From Lachnospiraceae bacterium (GTDB lineage: Bacteria; Bacillota; Clostridia; Lachnospirales; Lachnospiraceae), in the NCBI GenBank assembly GCA_024691305.1, contig JAILNS010000005.1:62001-126000 (forward strand): 64,000 bases of DNA. The letters are read 5' to 3'. The notes below the pieces were generated by a model. The model was not told the DNA's origin. It did not search any database and was given only the letters and a program-made list of their open reading frames with translations. Every line of letters begins with the position of its first letter. Within the stretch, counting starts at the first letter, position 1. Positions 9,370 to 18,895 of the stretch are shown in pieces. Both the position numbers and the translations under genes were made by a program.

Positions 9370-9431
9370 AAAAAACCCGCAGTTTCCTCCTTTGGCACAC
9401 GAACAACTCATGGCCACAGGTCTCCTGCGGG
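9370..9431 (-). terminator. terminator of the amino-acid ABC transporter operon
   Basis: Minus-strand CCCGCAG (9431-9425) pairs with CTGCGGG (9382-9376) and is followed by six U (9375-9370). The 42-nt loop contains a further TGGC/GCCA pairing, so the RNA is probably a long compound hairpin rather than a simple one. Confidence 0.6.
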
Positions 9432-9517
9432 ATAAAATATTAAGTAATGGTATCAAAAGCCTGTGAAAAACCGTTAAGTTGTGATCCCCATTTCCCTAAA
9501 TATAGATTTTTTACAAA

Positions 9518-10273
9518 TCATACTCCCGAATAACTCGCAAGGAACTGCCTGGTTCTCTCCTCCTTCGGATCGTCTATGACTGCGTGGGATTCGCCCTGTT
9601 CAACTATCACTCCGCCGTCCATAAAGATGACCTTATCCGAAACATCTCTTGCAAAAGTCATCTCGTGAGTTACGATGATCATCGTAGTCTTCTGTTCTGC
9701 CAGCCCTCTTATAACCTTGAGTACTTCTCCTGTAAGCTCAGGATCGAGAGCCGATGTGGGTTCATCAAAACACAGAATATCGGGTTTTAAGGCAAGTGCT
9801 CTTGCGATCGCAACTCTTTGCTGCTGTCCGCCCGATAACTGATGGGGATAATTGTTCATCCTGTCCGATAATCCCATCTGATCGAGTAGTTCCTTACCGT
9901 TTTTTTCTATCTGTGAGATATCCGGTGAGTCGGTCGTGATCTTAGGTGCGAGCATTACATTTTCCAACGCCGTATATTGGGGAAAAAGATTAAACTGCTG
10001 GAATACCATTCCAAAATGGAGTCTTCTTTTTCTTATCTCTTCAGGCTTAAGCACAGGACCGTGAGCATCAAATATCTGCTCACCGCGCACACTTATCGTT
10101 CCCTCATCGGGAGTCTCAAGGAAATTGAGACACCGAAGAAGTGTAGTCTTTCCGCTTCCAGACGATCCGATTATTGATACGGATTCGCCTTCCTCCATGG
10201 AAAAACTGATACCCTTTAATATGGTTTCACTATCGAAACTTTTTTGAATATTGCTTACCTCAAGTATCGACAT
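9518..10273 (-). CDS. polar amino-acid ABC transporter, ATP-binding protein
   Basis: This 251-residue ATPase has all ABC motifs: Walker A GSSGSGKTT, Q-loop FQQFNLFPQ, signature LSGGQQQR, Walker B ILCFDEPTSALDPE and switch His in VTHEM. It belongs to the GlnQ/HisP/ArtP group that powers import of polar amino acids. It is the last gene of a three-gene operon, 20 bp after the permease, and is followed by a terminator. Only one permease gene is present, so the channel would be a homodimer. Confidence 0.94.
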   Translation of the reverse strand: MSILEVSNIQKSFDSETILKGISFSMEEGESVSIIGSSGSGKTTLLRCLNFLETPDEGTISVRGEQIFDAHGPVLKPEEIRKRRLHFGMVFQQFNLFPQYTALENVMLAPKITTDSPDISQIEKNGKELLDQMGLSDRMNNYPHQLSGGQQQRVAIARALALKPDILCFDEPTSALDPELTGEVLKVIRGLAEQKTTMIIVTHEMTFARDVSDKVIFMDGGVIVEQGESHAVIDDPKEERTRQFLASYSGV

Positions 10274-10293
10274 GTAAACTGTCCTCGATAAAT

Positions 10294-10950
10294 TTATCTA
10301 AAGTAACTGAGTTTCTTCTCTATATAACCAAACAAAAGTGTTAAGAGCCCGCTGAATATCAGGTAAAATGCTCCCGTATAGAATAAAGGCCATATGATAC
10401 CGCTTGATTTGATGAATGCCTGGCCGTTCCATATGATCTCATATACCGCAATGACTCTGGCCAGCGAAGTATCTTTTACCAGCGTTATGATCTCGTTTGA
10501 CATCGGAGGTACGATCCTTTTTATTACCTGCAAAAGAACAACCTTGAAAAAGATCTGCCTTTTGGTCATTCCAAGTACCTGCCCCGCCTCATACTGACCT
10601 ACGGGAATAGACTGGATACCGCCTCTGAATATCTCCGAAAAATAGCATGAATAATTGATCACGAATGCAACAAGTGCTGCCGCAAATCTTCCGTTTGCGG
10701 AACCTCCCCATACATTTACACCAAAGAAAATGCCGGGACCGTAATAAATGATAAGAAGCTGGAGCATCAAAGGTGTTCCTCTGATGACCCATATCAGAAA
10801 CCTTATCGGGTATTTGATGACGCCAAGCTTCTCCATCGATCCGAAACTCAGTATGAGTCCGAGAGGAAGCGAAAAGAGAAGCGTTAGCGCGAATAATTTA
10901 ATTGTTCCTAAGAACCCCTCTAAAAGGGAAAGTGTTACGGTTAAAAACAT
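10294..10950 (-). CDS. polar amino-acid ABC transporter, permease
   Basis: The 218-residue membrane protein has the HisM/GlnP topology of about five helices. The coupling loop that contacts the ATPase is visible (EIFRGGIQSIPVGQYEAGQVLGM), with the family's EAA-type Gly. RGTPLMLQLLIIYYG is the conserved segment near the second helix. It lies 8 bp downstream of the binding protein gene and 20 bp upstream of the ATPase gene. Substrate specificity (glutamine, arginine, cystine or other) cannot be assigned. Confidence 0.93.
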   Translation of the reverse strand: MFLTVTLSLLEGFLGTIKLFALTLLFSLPLGLILSFGSMEKLGVIKYPIRFLIWVIRGTPLMLQLLIIYYGPGIFFGVNVWGGSANGRFAAALVAFVINYSCYFSEIFRGGIQSIPVGQYEAGQVLGMTKRQIFFKVVLLQVIKRIVPPMSNEIITLVKDTSLARVIAVYEIIWNGQAFIKSSGIIWPLFYTGAFYLIFSGLLTLLFGYIEKKLSYFR

Positions 10951-10958
10951 ACTTAAAA

Positions 10959-11756
10959 TTATTTCTGTTCAAGGATAGCATACTGAACACCGTAAGTTTC
11001 TGCTATGGTGTTCATTGTTCCGTCTGCATAAAGACTCTTAAACTGATCATTGATATATGCTGCAAGGTCAGAACCCTTACGGCATCCAACGCCATACTCT
11101 TCTGTGGTGAGTTCCACTGAAGTGGCTGCAAGATCGGGATAACTTGTTCCCTCACCTACCATGGCACCTGCCATAAGAAGGTCGATTATGCAGGCATCGG
11201 ATGTTCCTGCTGCAACTTCCATTACCGCATCCGACTGGCTTGAGAGAGAAGTAAAGTTAAATCCGTTCTCCTGTGCAGCTGCCTCGCCTGCGGAACCGGC
11301 TTCTACTGCATAATTAAGCTTGGATGCTTCATCTACGGAAGTGATCGAAGCTGCCTTATCACTGCTTACTACAACAACCTGTGCATTATTAAGATAAGGC
11401 TTGGTGCACTCCATGGAATTCTTGACTTCATCGGTAAGAGTCATTCCGTTCCATACTACGTCGATGGACTTGTTATCAAGCTCAAGGATCTTGTTATCCC
11501 AGTCTATCTCAACAAATTCTGCTTTTACTCCGAGAGACTCCGCAACCTTAACGGCCATATCGGCATCAAAACCGATCCAGTTTCCCGAATCATCCTTATA
11601 GTCCATGGGAGCAAAATCGGTTATACCTACTACGAGAGTTCCTTTTGACTTGATGTACTCAAGATCGGAATCACCTGATGCTGAAGATTTACCACAAGCT
11701 GTAAGAGACACAAGCATTGCGCATGCACATATAAGTGCCATAAGTCTTTTTTTCAT
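10959..11756 (-). CDS. polar amino-acid ABC transporter, substrate-binding lipoprotein
   Basis: This 265-residue family 3 solute-binding protein starts with a lipoprotein signal (MKKRLMALI, lipobox LTAC, so Cys21 is the expected lipidated residue). The mature part begins LEYIKSKGTLVVGITDFAPM and contains FDADMAVKVAESLG, the typical ligand-binding strand and helix. It is the first gene of the ABC operon, with AGGAGG upstream. The ligand is probably an amino acid, but no motif fixes which one. Confidence 0.94.
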   Translation of the reverse strand: MKKRLMALICACAMLVSLTACGKSSASGDSDLEYIKSKGTLVVGITDFAPMDYKDDSGNWIGFDADMAVKVAESLGVKAEFVEIDWDNKILELDNKSIDVVWNGMTLTDEVKNSMECTKPYLNNAQVVVVSSDKAASITSVDEASKLNYAVEAGSAGEAAAQENGFNFTSLSSQSDAVMEVAAGTSDACIIDLLMAGAMVGEGTSYPDLAATSVELTTEEYGVGCRKGSDLAAYINDQFKSLYADGTMNTIAETYGVQYAILEQK

Positions 11757-11827
11757 AATCTCCTCCTTATGAGCGGGTAATATATACCCTGATAAAAAAA
11801 TACTCTAATAATGTAGCACAGATTCGA

Positions 11828-12937
11828 TCAGATATCTATATCCATAGTCATATTAAGCGTGAAATCCGGGTAATTTTCCTGTATTTCATTCCGTATATGC
11901 TCATACATTTCTTCGCGTTCCTTATAACCGTAATCTATGATAACATCCATATTGAGAACCTTGTTTTCGATATCCGCATAAAAACCATGAATCTGTAATA
12001 CACCTTCGTGTTCAAGCACTATTCTTGTAATTTTCGTTCTCATTTCCGCGATCTCGTCATTGGTTGTATTAAGAGAATAAATACCGATCGCAGCCATTAC
12101 GATACCGTGTTTTTCGTATACTCTTGAGGATATCCTTCTCTCCAGAAGATCGATCTCCTGTGCCGTCATCGTATCAGGTATCTCTACATGGACACTTGCT
12201 ATATATCTGTTAGGACCGTAGCTGTGCATTATAAGGTCATAAGCACCCGTAACGCATTCTTCTTCACAAATGGTTTTTTTGATCTCTGCGGTAACTTCGC
12301 TTGATACTCTTTTGCCCAGGATATCATCAAGAGTATCCCTGAGCATCTCTATACCGGCCTTGATGATAAATACAGATATGACTACACTCACAACAGCTTC
12401 AAGGCTTAACCCCGTTGTCATGTATATGATTGCCGATATCAGAACGGCCGTAGAAAGAATTGCATCAAACATCGCATCCGTTCCCGATGCTATAAGCGAA
12501 GATGAGTCTGTTTTTTTACCGACGCTCTTCATATAGTTGCCAAGAACTATCTTAACTGCAACGGCAACCGCGATTATGATCAAAGATATATATGTGTATT
12601 CGGCTTTTTGAGGCTCTAGGATCTTTTTGACCGATTCTATAAGCGCAGTTAAACCCGCATATGTTACGATAGCAGCTATTATCATGCCACTGATGAACTC
12701 TATCCTGCCGTGGCCGAGAGGATGTTTTTTGTCAGGTTTTCTGTTTGCAAGTTTGGTCCCGATGATGGTGATAAGCGAGGACAATGCGTCACTTAAGTTA
12801 TTTACCGCATCAAGTATTACGGCTATGGAGTTGGTTATGACCCCGACACCCATCTTAAATATTACGAGCATGATATTTGTCGCTATTCCTACTGCACTTG
12901 CCCTAAGTATTGCCTTTTTTCTGTTTTCCAAATCCAT
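11828..12937 (-). CDS. cation diffusion facilitator family metal exporter
   Basis: This is a 369-residue CDF protein, starting at the ATG at 12935-12937 with GGAGGG upstream. CDF proteins export Zn, Fe, Mn or related divalent ions in exchange for protons. Six membrane segments are visible. The site-A ligands appear in helix 2 (LDAVNNLSDALSS) and in helix 5 (SGTDAMFDAILS), giving an NxxxD / DxxxD arrangement rather than the HxxxD of zinc-selective members, which suggests Mn or Fe. The cytoplasmic C-terminal domain (residues 215-370) is longer than usual and may hold two ferredoxin-like units. It follows the histidine kinase gene by 60 bp. Confidence 0.88.
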   Translation of the reverse strand: MDLENRKKAILRASAVGIATNIMLVIFKMGVGVITNSIAVILDAVNNLSDALSSLITIIGTKLANRKPDKKHPLGHGRIEFISGMIIAAIVTYAGLTALIESVKKILEPQKAEYTYISLIIIAVAVAVKIVLGNYMKSVGKKTDSSSLIASGTDAMFDAILSTAVLISAIIYMTTGLSLEAVVSVVISVFIIKAGIEMLRDTLDDILGKRVSSEVTAEIKKTICEEECVTGAYDLIMHSYGPNRYIASVHVEIPDTMTAQEIDLLERRISSRVYEKHGIVMAAIGIYSLNTTNDEIAEMRTKITRIVLEHEGVLQIHGFYADIENKVLNMDVIIDYGYKEREEMYEHIRNEIQENYPDFTLNMTMDIDI

Positions 12938-12997
12938 AGAATTACCCTCCAAAGCCCGAATCACTGCCATACTCAAAGCCTGTAAACATTTATTCGT

Positions 12998-14203
12998 TCA
13001 GTACTGTAAAGGTATAGTTATCATAAACATCTTGGAATATCCCGCCGCCTGTTTGTACGTCAGGATATTCGGTTTCTGTATGAGACGAAGTCTGTATCCG
13101 TGCATTGTTATAATCTTAGAAGCGATAGACAGACCCAGTCCCGAACCGCCTTTGGAATTTCTCGATTCGTCTCCCATGACAAAAGGTTCAAAGATATGTT
13201 CCGCTCTTTCTTCGGGAATGACTGCACCGCTGTCACATATCATGATATTTATCCGGTCTGTTTCACAAACCAGGTAAACTCCTATACTGTTTCCGGGTTC
13301 ATTATGCCTGATCGCATTGGTCATAAGGTTATTTATCACTCTTGTAAACTGCAATCTGTCGGCATTTATCATTATTGCCTTTTCCGGAACATCAATATCA
13401 AGTTCCATTCCCGCATCTTCTATATCCTGATACAAAAAAGCCGCACATTCCCTGGTAAGTTCGCATATGTCCGTTTCCTCTTTGTTTAAGCTAAACCCCT
13501 CGCTGTCTAATTTAACATAATCAAAAAGCAAACCTATGAGATCGTTCATCCGCTTTGCCTTATTCTGTATTGAGGAATAGATTTCCTTTCGTTTATCTTC
13601 GGTGATAAGGTCATCATCCAATGCTTTGGCATAACCGGATATCGTAGTCATGGGGGTCCTCAGATCATGCGCTATGTCGGAAAGCATGAGATTTCTCTTT
13701 TTCTCATACTCTTTTATCCTGGCAGTTTCCGCATTTTCTATGGACCTAAACTCTCTGATCACGATCCGGGCATAAACAAATGCAGCAACTGCACAGGGAA
13801 GGGCGATCATAACCACCGAAAAAAGCATTATGAGCCAGAGAACTACACGCGCAGTTAAAGACATTTCCGTTATCTGTACGGTTCCTTCGGGAAGCGCGAA
13901 CAGCCCGGAAAGCGCATTTCCGAGTTTTTTTACTATGAAATCAATGGAACTTGCCGCTCCGGACGGAAGAATGATACGTACAAGTTCTGCAATTATCTGA
14001 AAAAGGATGACAATAAAAGCCAGACTAAGGCGCGTAAAACCGATCTCGGAAACCTTTGGTGTTCCGAAAAAATATCCGAGAGTCCATGCTATCACAGTAT
14101 TTCTTATAAGATACAAAAGCACGGCTTCCACGACAGCCGTGACGATCAGTATCTGTATAAAGCGCGTTATCAGAAAACGCTTTAAAGATTTAATGTCATC
14201 CAT
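12998..14203 (-). CDS. membrane sensor histidine kinase
   Basis: The 401-residue kinase has two or more N-terminal membrane helices, a short linker and a HisKA/HATPase core: H-box SDIAHDLRTPMTTISGY, N-box NLMTNAIRHNE, then GGSGLGLSIASKI as the G2 box. There is no large extracellular domain (about 110 residues between predicted helices), so it may sense envelope state or a membrane partner. It starts 7 bp after the response regulator gene. The DUF975 membrane protein upstream in the same operon is a candidate partner. Confidence 0.93.
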   Translation of the reverse strand: MDDIKSLKRFLITRFIQILIVTAVVEAVLLYLIRNTVIAWTLGYFFGTPKVSEIGFTRLSLAFIVILFQIIAELVRIILPSGAASSIDFIVKKLGNALSGLFALPEGTVQITEMSLTARVVLWLIMLFSVVMIALPCAVAAFVYARIVIREFRSIENAETARIKEYEKKRNLMLSDIAHDLRTPMTTISGYAKALDDDLITEDKRKEIYSSIQNKAKRMNDLIGLLFDYVKLDSEGFSLNKEETDICELTRECAAFLYQDIEDAGMELDIDVPEKAIMINADRLQFTRVINNLMTNAIRHNEPGNSIGVYLVCETDRINIMICDSGAVIPEERAEHIFEPFVMGDESRNSKGGSGLGLSIASKIITMHGYRLRLIQKPNILTYKQAAGYSKMFMITIPLQY

Positions 14204-14210
14204 ATATGGT

Positions 14211-14894
14211 TTACTTTTCCAATCTGTATCCGAGCCCGCGAAGAGTCTTTATATACTCGGTCCCGTCATCGGACAGCTTAGATCTTAACTTGCTTATGCA
14301 CACCATTATATTGTTATCGGCTATGAAATATTCATCACCCCAGGCATATTCGTATATCTGCTGCTTGGTATATACCTTGCCGGGATGTGACATGAGCAGT
14401 TCCATTATCTTATATTCCACCGAAGTAAGTTCAATGGTCTTACCGGCTCTGGTAAGAGTAAAACTCTCCGTATCCAGGACCAAATCTCTTACCTCCAGGA
14501 CCTTGGGTTCATCCGCATTGGCACCCAGCGAATAGAATCTGCGGATATTTGAATTAACTCTGGCCACAGCCTCAAGAGGGTTGAAAGGTTTGGATATATA
14601 ATCGTCGGCTCCCAGATTAAGCCCCAGTATCTTAGACGAGTCCTCGTCCTTTGCGGATATGATGATCACCGGAACATTGTTATTTTCCCTTATATGCTTA
14701 AGGACCTGAAATCCGTCCATACCGGGCATCATTATATCCAGCATGATAAGATCGGGCTTATGTACGCCTGCGAGGCGGAGGGCATCAGTGCCGTTCTCCG
14801 CCTCGATCACTTCATATTGTTCGTTCTCAAGATACAGCCGAAGAAGAGATCTGATCTCAGGTTCATCATCGGCTATAAGGATCTTATGACTCAT
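14211..14894 (-). CDS. OmpR-family response regulator
   Basis: The start at 14892-14894 gives 227 residues with the acidic pocket ADDE at 8-11, phospho-acceptor Asp53 in MLDIMMPG, Lys near 103 in ISAKDED, and a C-terminal winged-helix DNA-binding domain (ELTSVEYKIMELLMSHPG, KTLRGLGYRLEK). The start overlaps the last 11 bases of the DUF975 gene, with AGGAG about 13 bases upstream, suggesting coupled translation. A longer in-frame start exists but would lie entirely inside DUF975, so it is rejected. Its cognate kinase is the next gene. Confidence 0.94.
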   Translation of the reverse strand: MSHKILIADDEPEIRSLLRLYLENEQYEVIEAENGTDALRLAGVHKPDLIMLDIMMPGMDGFQVLKHIRENNNVPVIIISAKDEDSSKILGLNLGADDYISKPFNPLEAVARVNSNIRRFYSLGANADEPKVLEVRDLVLDTESFTLTRAGKTIELTSVEYKIMELLMSHPGKVYTKQQIYEYAWGDEYFIADNNIMVCISKLRSKLSDDGTEYIKTLRGLGYRLEK

Positions 14895-15837
14895 CGGTGT
14901 TATTTGTCTCCTGTGAATAATACTGTGTATTATTTTCCGTATATACAGGTGCCTGTGCATAATTTTCAGTATATACAGGTGTCTGTGCATCATACGAGTA
15001 TGATCTTATCATAAGCAGTTTTCTGTAAAGAGCCGCATCCGTTGACTTCTTGTAAGGTGATACATAGAATATATCAACTATTCCGAGTGTGATCATGCCA
15101 AGCAGATACCATCCTATGAAGGAAAGGTCAAGTACAAATGCATTCCACTTATTTCCTGTCATCATTTCCTTACTGATCGCAAACGCCTGATCCTTGGTCA
15201 TTGTAGGATCTTCTGCAAGCAGATAAGGGATCATACGATACTCATAGGACTTAACTATACCGGGGATTATGAAAAGCAGTGTCCAGAGCATTATATAAAG
15301 GTCTCTGAAAAACATTGTAAGCGCAATATTTTTGTAATTATTGTCAAAAGCATATCCGAGGTTACTTATAACTGCCGGTTCATCAAGGTTCTTTGTAAAG
15401 AATCTCGTTCCGCCTACGAAGAGAGGATTTAATATAAATGCGTTTATTGCCATAACGATGGCAAATACTATTATAAATATCACGAAGAATATTATTACGC
15501 CTGCTATAATGGCTCCGGCCATTGCACCTTTGGCTGCACCTTCGGACAGCTCGCCGGCAGTTTCGGCTATATCTTCATCGATATCGTAGGTATCCAGTAT
15601 TTCATCCTGCACATCATCCGATATAGAATCAAATTCATCTGACAGTTCATACATCTCATCCGAAACCGAATTATTCTGATTAGCATTCATTGTGGTGTTT
15701 AAAGAACCTGTATAACTGCTTACTCCTGCTCCTCCGCCAAGCAAAATTGAAATGATAAATGCAACGATGACACTCTTCCAGTAATTGGCTTTAAAAGCCA
15801 TCTTACCCTGTTCCTTAACTTCTTTCCTTGTCCACAT
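14884..15837 (-). CDS. DUF975 family integral membrane protein
   Basis: The 317-residue membrane protein has the DUF975 hallmark start (WTRKEVKEQGKMAFKANYWKS) and four to six hydrophobic segments, with an acidic extracytoplasmic loop around residues 40-80. The C-terminal 40 residues are low complexity with repeated PVYTEN units and no membrane character. The family has no established molecular function. It is the first gene of the operon with the two-component pair, and its stop codon lies within the regulator's start region. Confidence 0.85.
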   Translation of the reverse strand: MWTRKEVKEQGKMAFKANYWKSVIVAFIISILLGGGAGVSSYTGSLNTTMNANQNNSVSDEMYELSDEFDSISDDVQDEILDTYDIDEDIAETAGELSEGAAKGAMAGAIIAGVIIFFVIFIIVFAIVMAINAFILNPLFVGGTRFFTKNLDEPAVISNLGYAFDNNYKNIALTMFFRDLYIMLWTLLFIIPGIVKSYEYRMIPYLLAEDPTMTKDQAFAISKEMMTGNKWNAFVLDLSFIGWYLLGMITLGIVDIFYVSPYKKSTDAALYRKLLMIRSYSYDAQTPVYTENYAQAPVYTENNTQYYSQETNNTDES

Positions 15838-16001
15838 ATTGTTTCTCCTCCTGATTATATCACATTTGGTCGCATTTACTTTTGTCCGGTGTACGGACCG
15901 ACCGTGTTCTTGTTTATGAATTTATCTTACAGGAGCAATCTTTCCTTAAAAATCGATAAACCTTAATATAACCTTAACCTCTGTGCAATTTTATATAACA
16001 G

Positions 16002-16023
16002 AAAACCCCGGCTTATGCCGGGG
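16002..16023 (-). terminator. terminator of the feo operon
   Basis: The minus strand shows a perfect 7-bp CCCCGGC/GCCGGGG stem (16023-16017 with 16012-16006), a four-base loop and then TTTTCTGTT. It lies 69 bp after the last feo-operon gene. The remainder of 15838-16091 holds no gene that I can support; it should include the promoter of the DUF975 operon. Confidence 0.85.
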
Positions 16024-16091
16024 ATCTCCGTGTAGCTTTGTATGAGAGGGATTATTGAAATAAACTGATTTGATAACTGTATGACCGGTAT

Positions 16092-16271
16092 CTATACCTT
16101 GGGGTCAGTCTTATGACATGACGCGGTACACCCCGAACAGTTGCCGCCGCAACCCGAGCATCCGCCGCCGTTTAATTCATGCCTGATCTCACGTATAACG
16201 CTTCGTCCGCAGAAAAAAACTATTACGGCAAGTATGAGTATTACTATTGCATGTCCCAGTATAACTGACAT
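16092..16271 (-). CDS. FeoB-associated Cys-rich membrane protein
   Basis: A 59-residue protein starts at ATG 16269-16271 with GGAGG seven bases upstream. Residues 4-21 form one membrane helix; then comes a short basic segment and a Cys-rich tail (GGGCSGCGGNCSGCTASC) with six Cys. Small proteins of this layout are commonly encoded after feoB in Firmicutes and are thought to assist ferrous iron transport, replacing FeoC. It follows feoB by 51 bp and precedes the operon terminator. Confidence 0.88.
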   Translation of the reverse strand: MSVILGHAIVILILAVIVFFCGRSVIREIRHELNGGGCSGCGGNCSGCTASCHKTDPKV

Positions 16272-16322
16272 CTAAATACCTCCGGTAAGACCGGTCCTTA
16301 ACTTATGATCCGTTTGTTATCA

Positions 16323-18605
16323 TTATGCGTTTGCATCTACCGAAGTAAGCGACTTGGCACTCTCATCGGGCTGATATCCCTTGCGCACAAGAAGATATAT
16401 AAGACCTGCAAGAAGTACGATACCAAGTATGGGGCCTAATCCGAAACCGTGTTCTCCGGTCAACAGACCGCCGACATTATAGAATATAAACGCAAGTACA
16501 TAAGCCCAGCCTGTCATATATCCTATAGCCGCCCAAGTCCACTTTGCATTATTCATCTCACGCTTGATGGCACCGATCGCTGCAAAGCAGGGAGCACATA
16601 AGAGGTTAAATACCATGAATGAAAAAGCACCCATTGTGGTGTAGTCTGCGGCAACTCTGTCCCAGATCTGCTCACCCTCTTCACCGAGTTCCTCATCGGA
16701 ATCATCGTAGTTGTATAAAACACCGAAGGTTCCTACAACTTCCTCTTTTGCAACAAGTCCGGTAATAGTTGCAACGGTAGGCTTCCAGTTTCCGAAGCCA
16801 AGAGGCTTAAATACGGGTGATATGACATTACCCACGGAAGCAAGAAGGGACGCATCCATTGCATTTACATCATCGATTTCGACATCCATTCTGTCTGCAA
16901 GTTTCTGAACATATTCATCGGTTACGATCGTTTCGTCTTCAAAAAGATTATCCACAAGTCCGAAATGTCCGTTTACGGTTCCGAATGCTGACAGGAACCA
17001 TATGATGATCGAGGAGATCACAATAACGGAACCTGCTCTCTTGATAAATGACCAGCCTCTTTCCCAAGTTGCACGAAGTACACCGACAACCGAAGGAACG
17101 TGATACGGAGGAAGTTCCATAACGAAAGGAGCGGGTTCTCCCGCAAATGCCTTAAACTTCTTAAGGATGATACCTGAGAGGATGATGGAGCCTATTCCTA
17201 TAAAGTATGCGGATGCAGCGATCCAGGGTGAGCCTCCGAAGATTGCACCTGCGATCAGTCCTATGATGGGAAGCTTGGCTCCGCAAGGCATAAATGTCGT
17301 AGTCATAACGGTAAGTTTTCTGTCTCGGTCATTTTCGATGGTCCTCGATGCCATTACACCGGGAACACCGCAACCGGTAGCTACAAGGCAGGGAACAAAG
17401 GACTTACCCGACAGACCGAACTGACGGAATATCCTGTCCATAACGAATGCTACTCTGGCCATGTAACCGATATCTTCAAGGATTGCAAGAAGCAGGAATA
17501 AAACAAGCATCTGAGGTACGAAACCTATGACAGCGCCGACACCTGCAACTATACCGTCCTGAATGAGTCCGTAAAGAACCGTACCTTCTTCAACATGAAG
17601 TGCACCGAGTATAGTATCAAAGAATCCCGGAACCCACTCGCCGAAGATAACATCATTAGTGAAGTCCGTAGCGGCGGTACCGATGGAAACCGACCATCCG
17701 CCCATTGCTATTGCATATATAAGGAACATTACCAGTGCAAATATCGGAAGACCGAGAATGCGGTTTGTAACTATCTTATCGATCTTATCGGATATGGAGA
17801 GTTCGCCTTTTGCTCTGCCCTTCTTAACCGCCGTATCCGTCACACCTGTAATATAGGTATATCTCTGGTTTGTTATGATACTTTCCGAATCATCGTCCAT
17901 GCTCTTTTCACATGCCTCGATGATGTCTTCTATATTCTTTTTCTTATCTGAAGCAAGATGTAATTTCTCAAGTTCTTTGGAGTCTCTTTCAAATACCTTG
18001 ATCGCACTCCAGGAAAGGAACTTATCATCGGCTATTCCGGATAATTCACCTTCTATCTGCTTAACTGCATTTTCGACTTCTCCCGAAAGGATCGAAGGTC
18101 TGTTTCCTATTGTCTTATTCTGGGCAAGCTGTATGGCTTTATTGGCCACATCATCGGCACCTTCATTTTTGAGTGCGGAAAGTTCAATGACTTCGCATCC
18201 AAGTTCACTGCTTAACTTGGCTGTGTCTACCTTGTCACCGTTCTTGCGGACCAGATCCATCATATTAAGGGCGATGACCATCGGAATGTTCAGTTCAAGA
18301 AGTTGTGTTGTCAGATAAAGGTTTCTCTCGATATTGGTTCCGTCAACGATATTGATTATCGCATCGGGTTTTTCATTTACGAGATAGGTTCTTGATACAA
18401 CTTCCTCCAATGTATAAGGGGATAAAGAGTAAATACCCGGAAGGTCCTGTATAATAACATCGTCATGTCCTTTTAACTTACCTTCCTTCTTTTCTACGGT
18501 TACACCCGGCCAGTTTCCGACATACTGACGGCTTCCGGTAAGATTATTAAAAAGGGTTGTCTTACCACTGTTGGGGTTTCCCGCCAATGCAATTTTGATC
18601 TCCAT
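16323..18605 (-). CDS. feoB: ferrous iron transporter FeoB
   Basis: The 760-residue protein combines an N-terminal GTPase with a membrane channel for Fe2+. G1 is GNPNSGKTTLFNNL, G3 DLPGIYSL and G4 NMMDL. The core membrane domain contains the two Gate motifs with conserved cysteines (FVPCLVATGCGVPGVMASR and FMPCGAKLPI). C-terminal helices follow, with a loop containing YNYDDSDEELGEEGE. It lies 44 bp downstream of the second feoA and upstream of the Cys-rich accessory gene. Confidence 0.97.
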   Translation of the reverse strand: MEIKIALAGNPNSGKTTLFNNLTGSRQYVGNWPGVTVEKKEGKLKGHDDVIIQDLPGIYSLSPYTLEEVVSRTYLVNEKPDAIINIVDGTNIERNLYLTTQLLELNIPMVIALNMMDLVRKNGDKVDTAKLSSELGCEVIELSALKNEGADDVANKAIQLAQNKTIGNRPSILSGEVENAVKQIEGELSGIADDKFLSWSAIKVFERDSKELEKLHLASDKKKNIEDIIEACEKSMDDDSESIITNQRYTYITGVTDTAVKKGRAKGELSISDKIDKIVTNRILGLPIFALVMFLIYAIAMGGWSVSIGTAATDFTNDVIFGEWVPGFFDTILGALHVEEGTVLYGLIQDGIVAGVGAVIGFVPQMLVLFLLLAILEDIGYMARVAFVMDRIFRQFGLSGKSFVPCLVATGCGVPGVMASRTIENDRDRKLTVMTTTFMPCGAKLPIIGLIAGAIFGGSPWIAASAYFIGIGSIILSGIILKKFKAFAGEPAPFVMELPPYHVPSVVGVLRATWERGWSFIKRAGSVIVISSIIIWFLSAFGTVNGHFGLVDNLFEDETIVTDEYVQKLADRMDVEIDDVNAMDASLLASVGNVISPVFKPLGFGNWKPTVATITGLVAKEEVVGTFGVLYNYDDSDEELGEEGEQIWDRVAADYTTMGAFSFMVFNLLCAPCFAAIGAIKREMNNAKWTWAAIGYMTGWAYVLAFIFYNVGGLLTGEHGFGLGPILGIVLLAGLIYLLVRKGYQPDESAKSLTSVDANA

Positions 18606-18649
18606 GATGCTTCCTTTCTGTTATCTGCAAATACTTATAGTCTACAGCC

Positions 18650-18871
18650 TTACTCAACTTCGATAAGTTCAGCGTCGGCTTTACGAACAGACAGTTCATA
18701 ACCACGAACTGTAAGTTCAATAGGATCTCCGAGCGGAGCAACCTTGCGCACATAAATGTCTACGCCTTTGGTGATGCCCATGTCCATGATCCTGCGTTTG
18801 GTCGGTCCTTCACCGTGAAGTTTCTTAACTTTAACAGTTGCACCGATGGCTGCATCTCTTAATGTCTTCAT
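18650..18871 (-). CDS. feoA: FeoA domain protein, second copy
   Basis: This 73-residue cytoplasmic SH3-like protein is needed for FeoB-dependent iron uptake in characterised systems. The pattern ATVKVKKLHGEGPTKRRIMDMG followed by GDPIELTVRGYELSVRK is typical. It is the nearer of two feoA genes to feoB. A 9-bp hairpin lies between them. Confidence 0.92.
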   Translation of the reverse strand: MKTLRDAAIGATVKVKKLHGEGPTKRRIMDMGITKGVDIYVRKVAPLGDPIELTVRGYELSVRKADAELIEVE

Positions 18872-18895
18872 CTTGTCCTCCTCTATACATATTTA

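Noticed and set aside
9192-9398. 68-codon minus-strand frame with VLNR-like repeats
   Set aside because: It is the 21-bp DNA repeat read through as protein and overlaps the start of the HD-GYP gene; no convincing ribosome site.
12938-12976. Upstream in-frame start of the CDF gene
   Set aside because: The ATG at 12935-12937 has a proper GGAGGG site, while the upstream one does not, and the added residues are not typical of the family.
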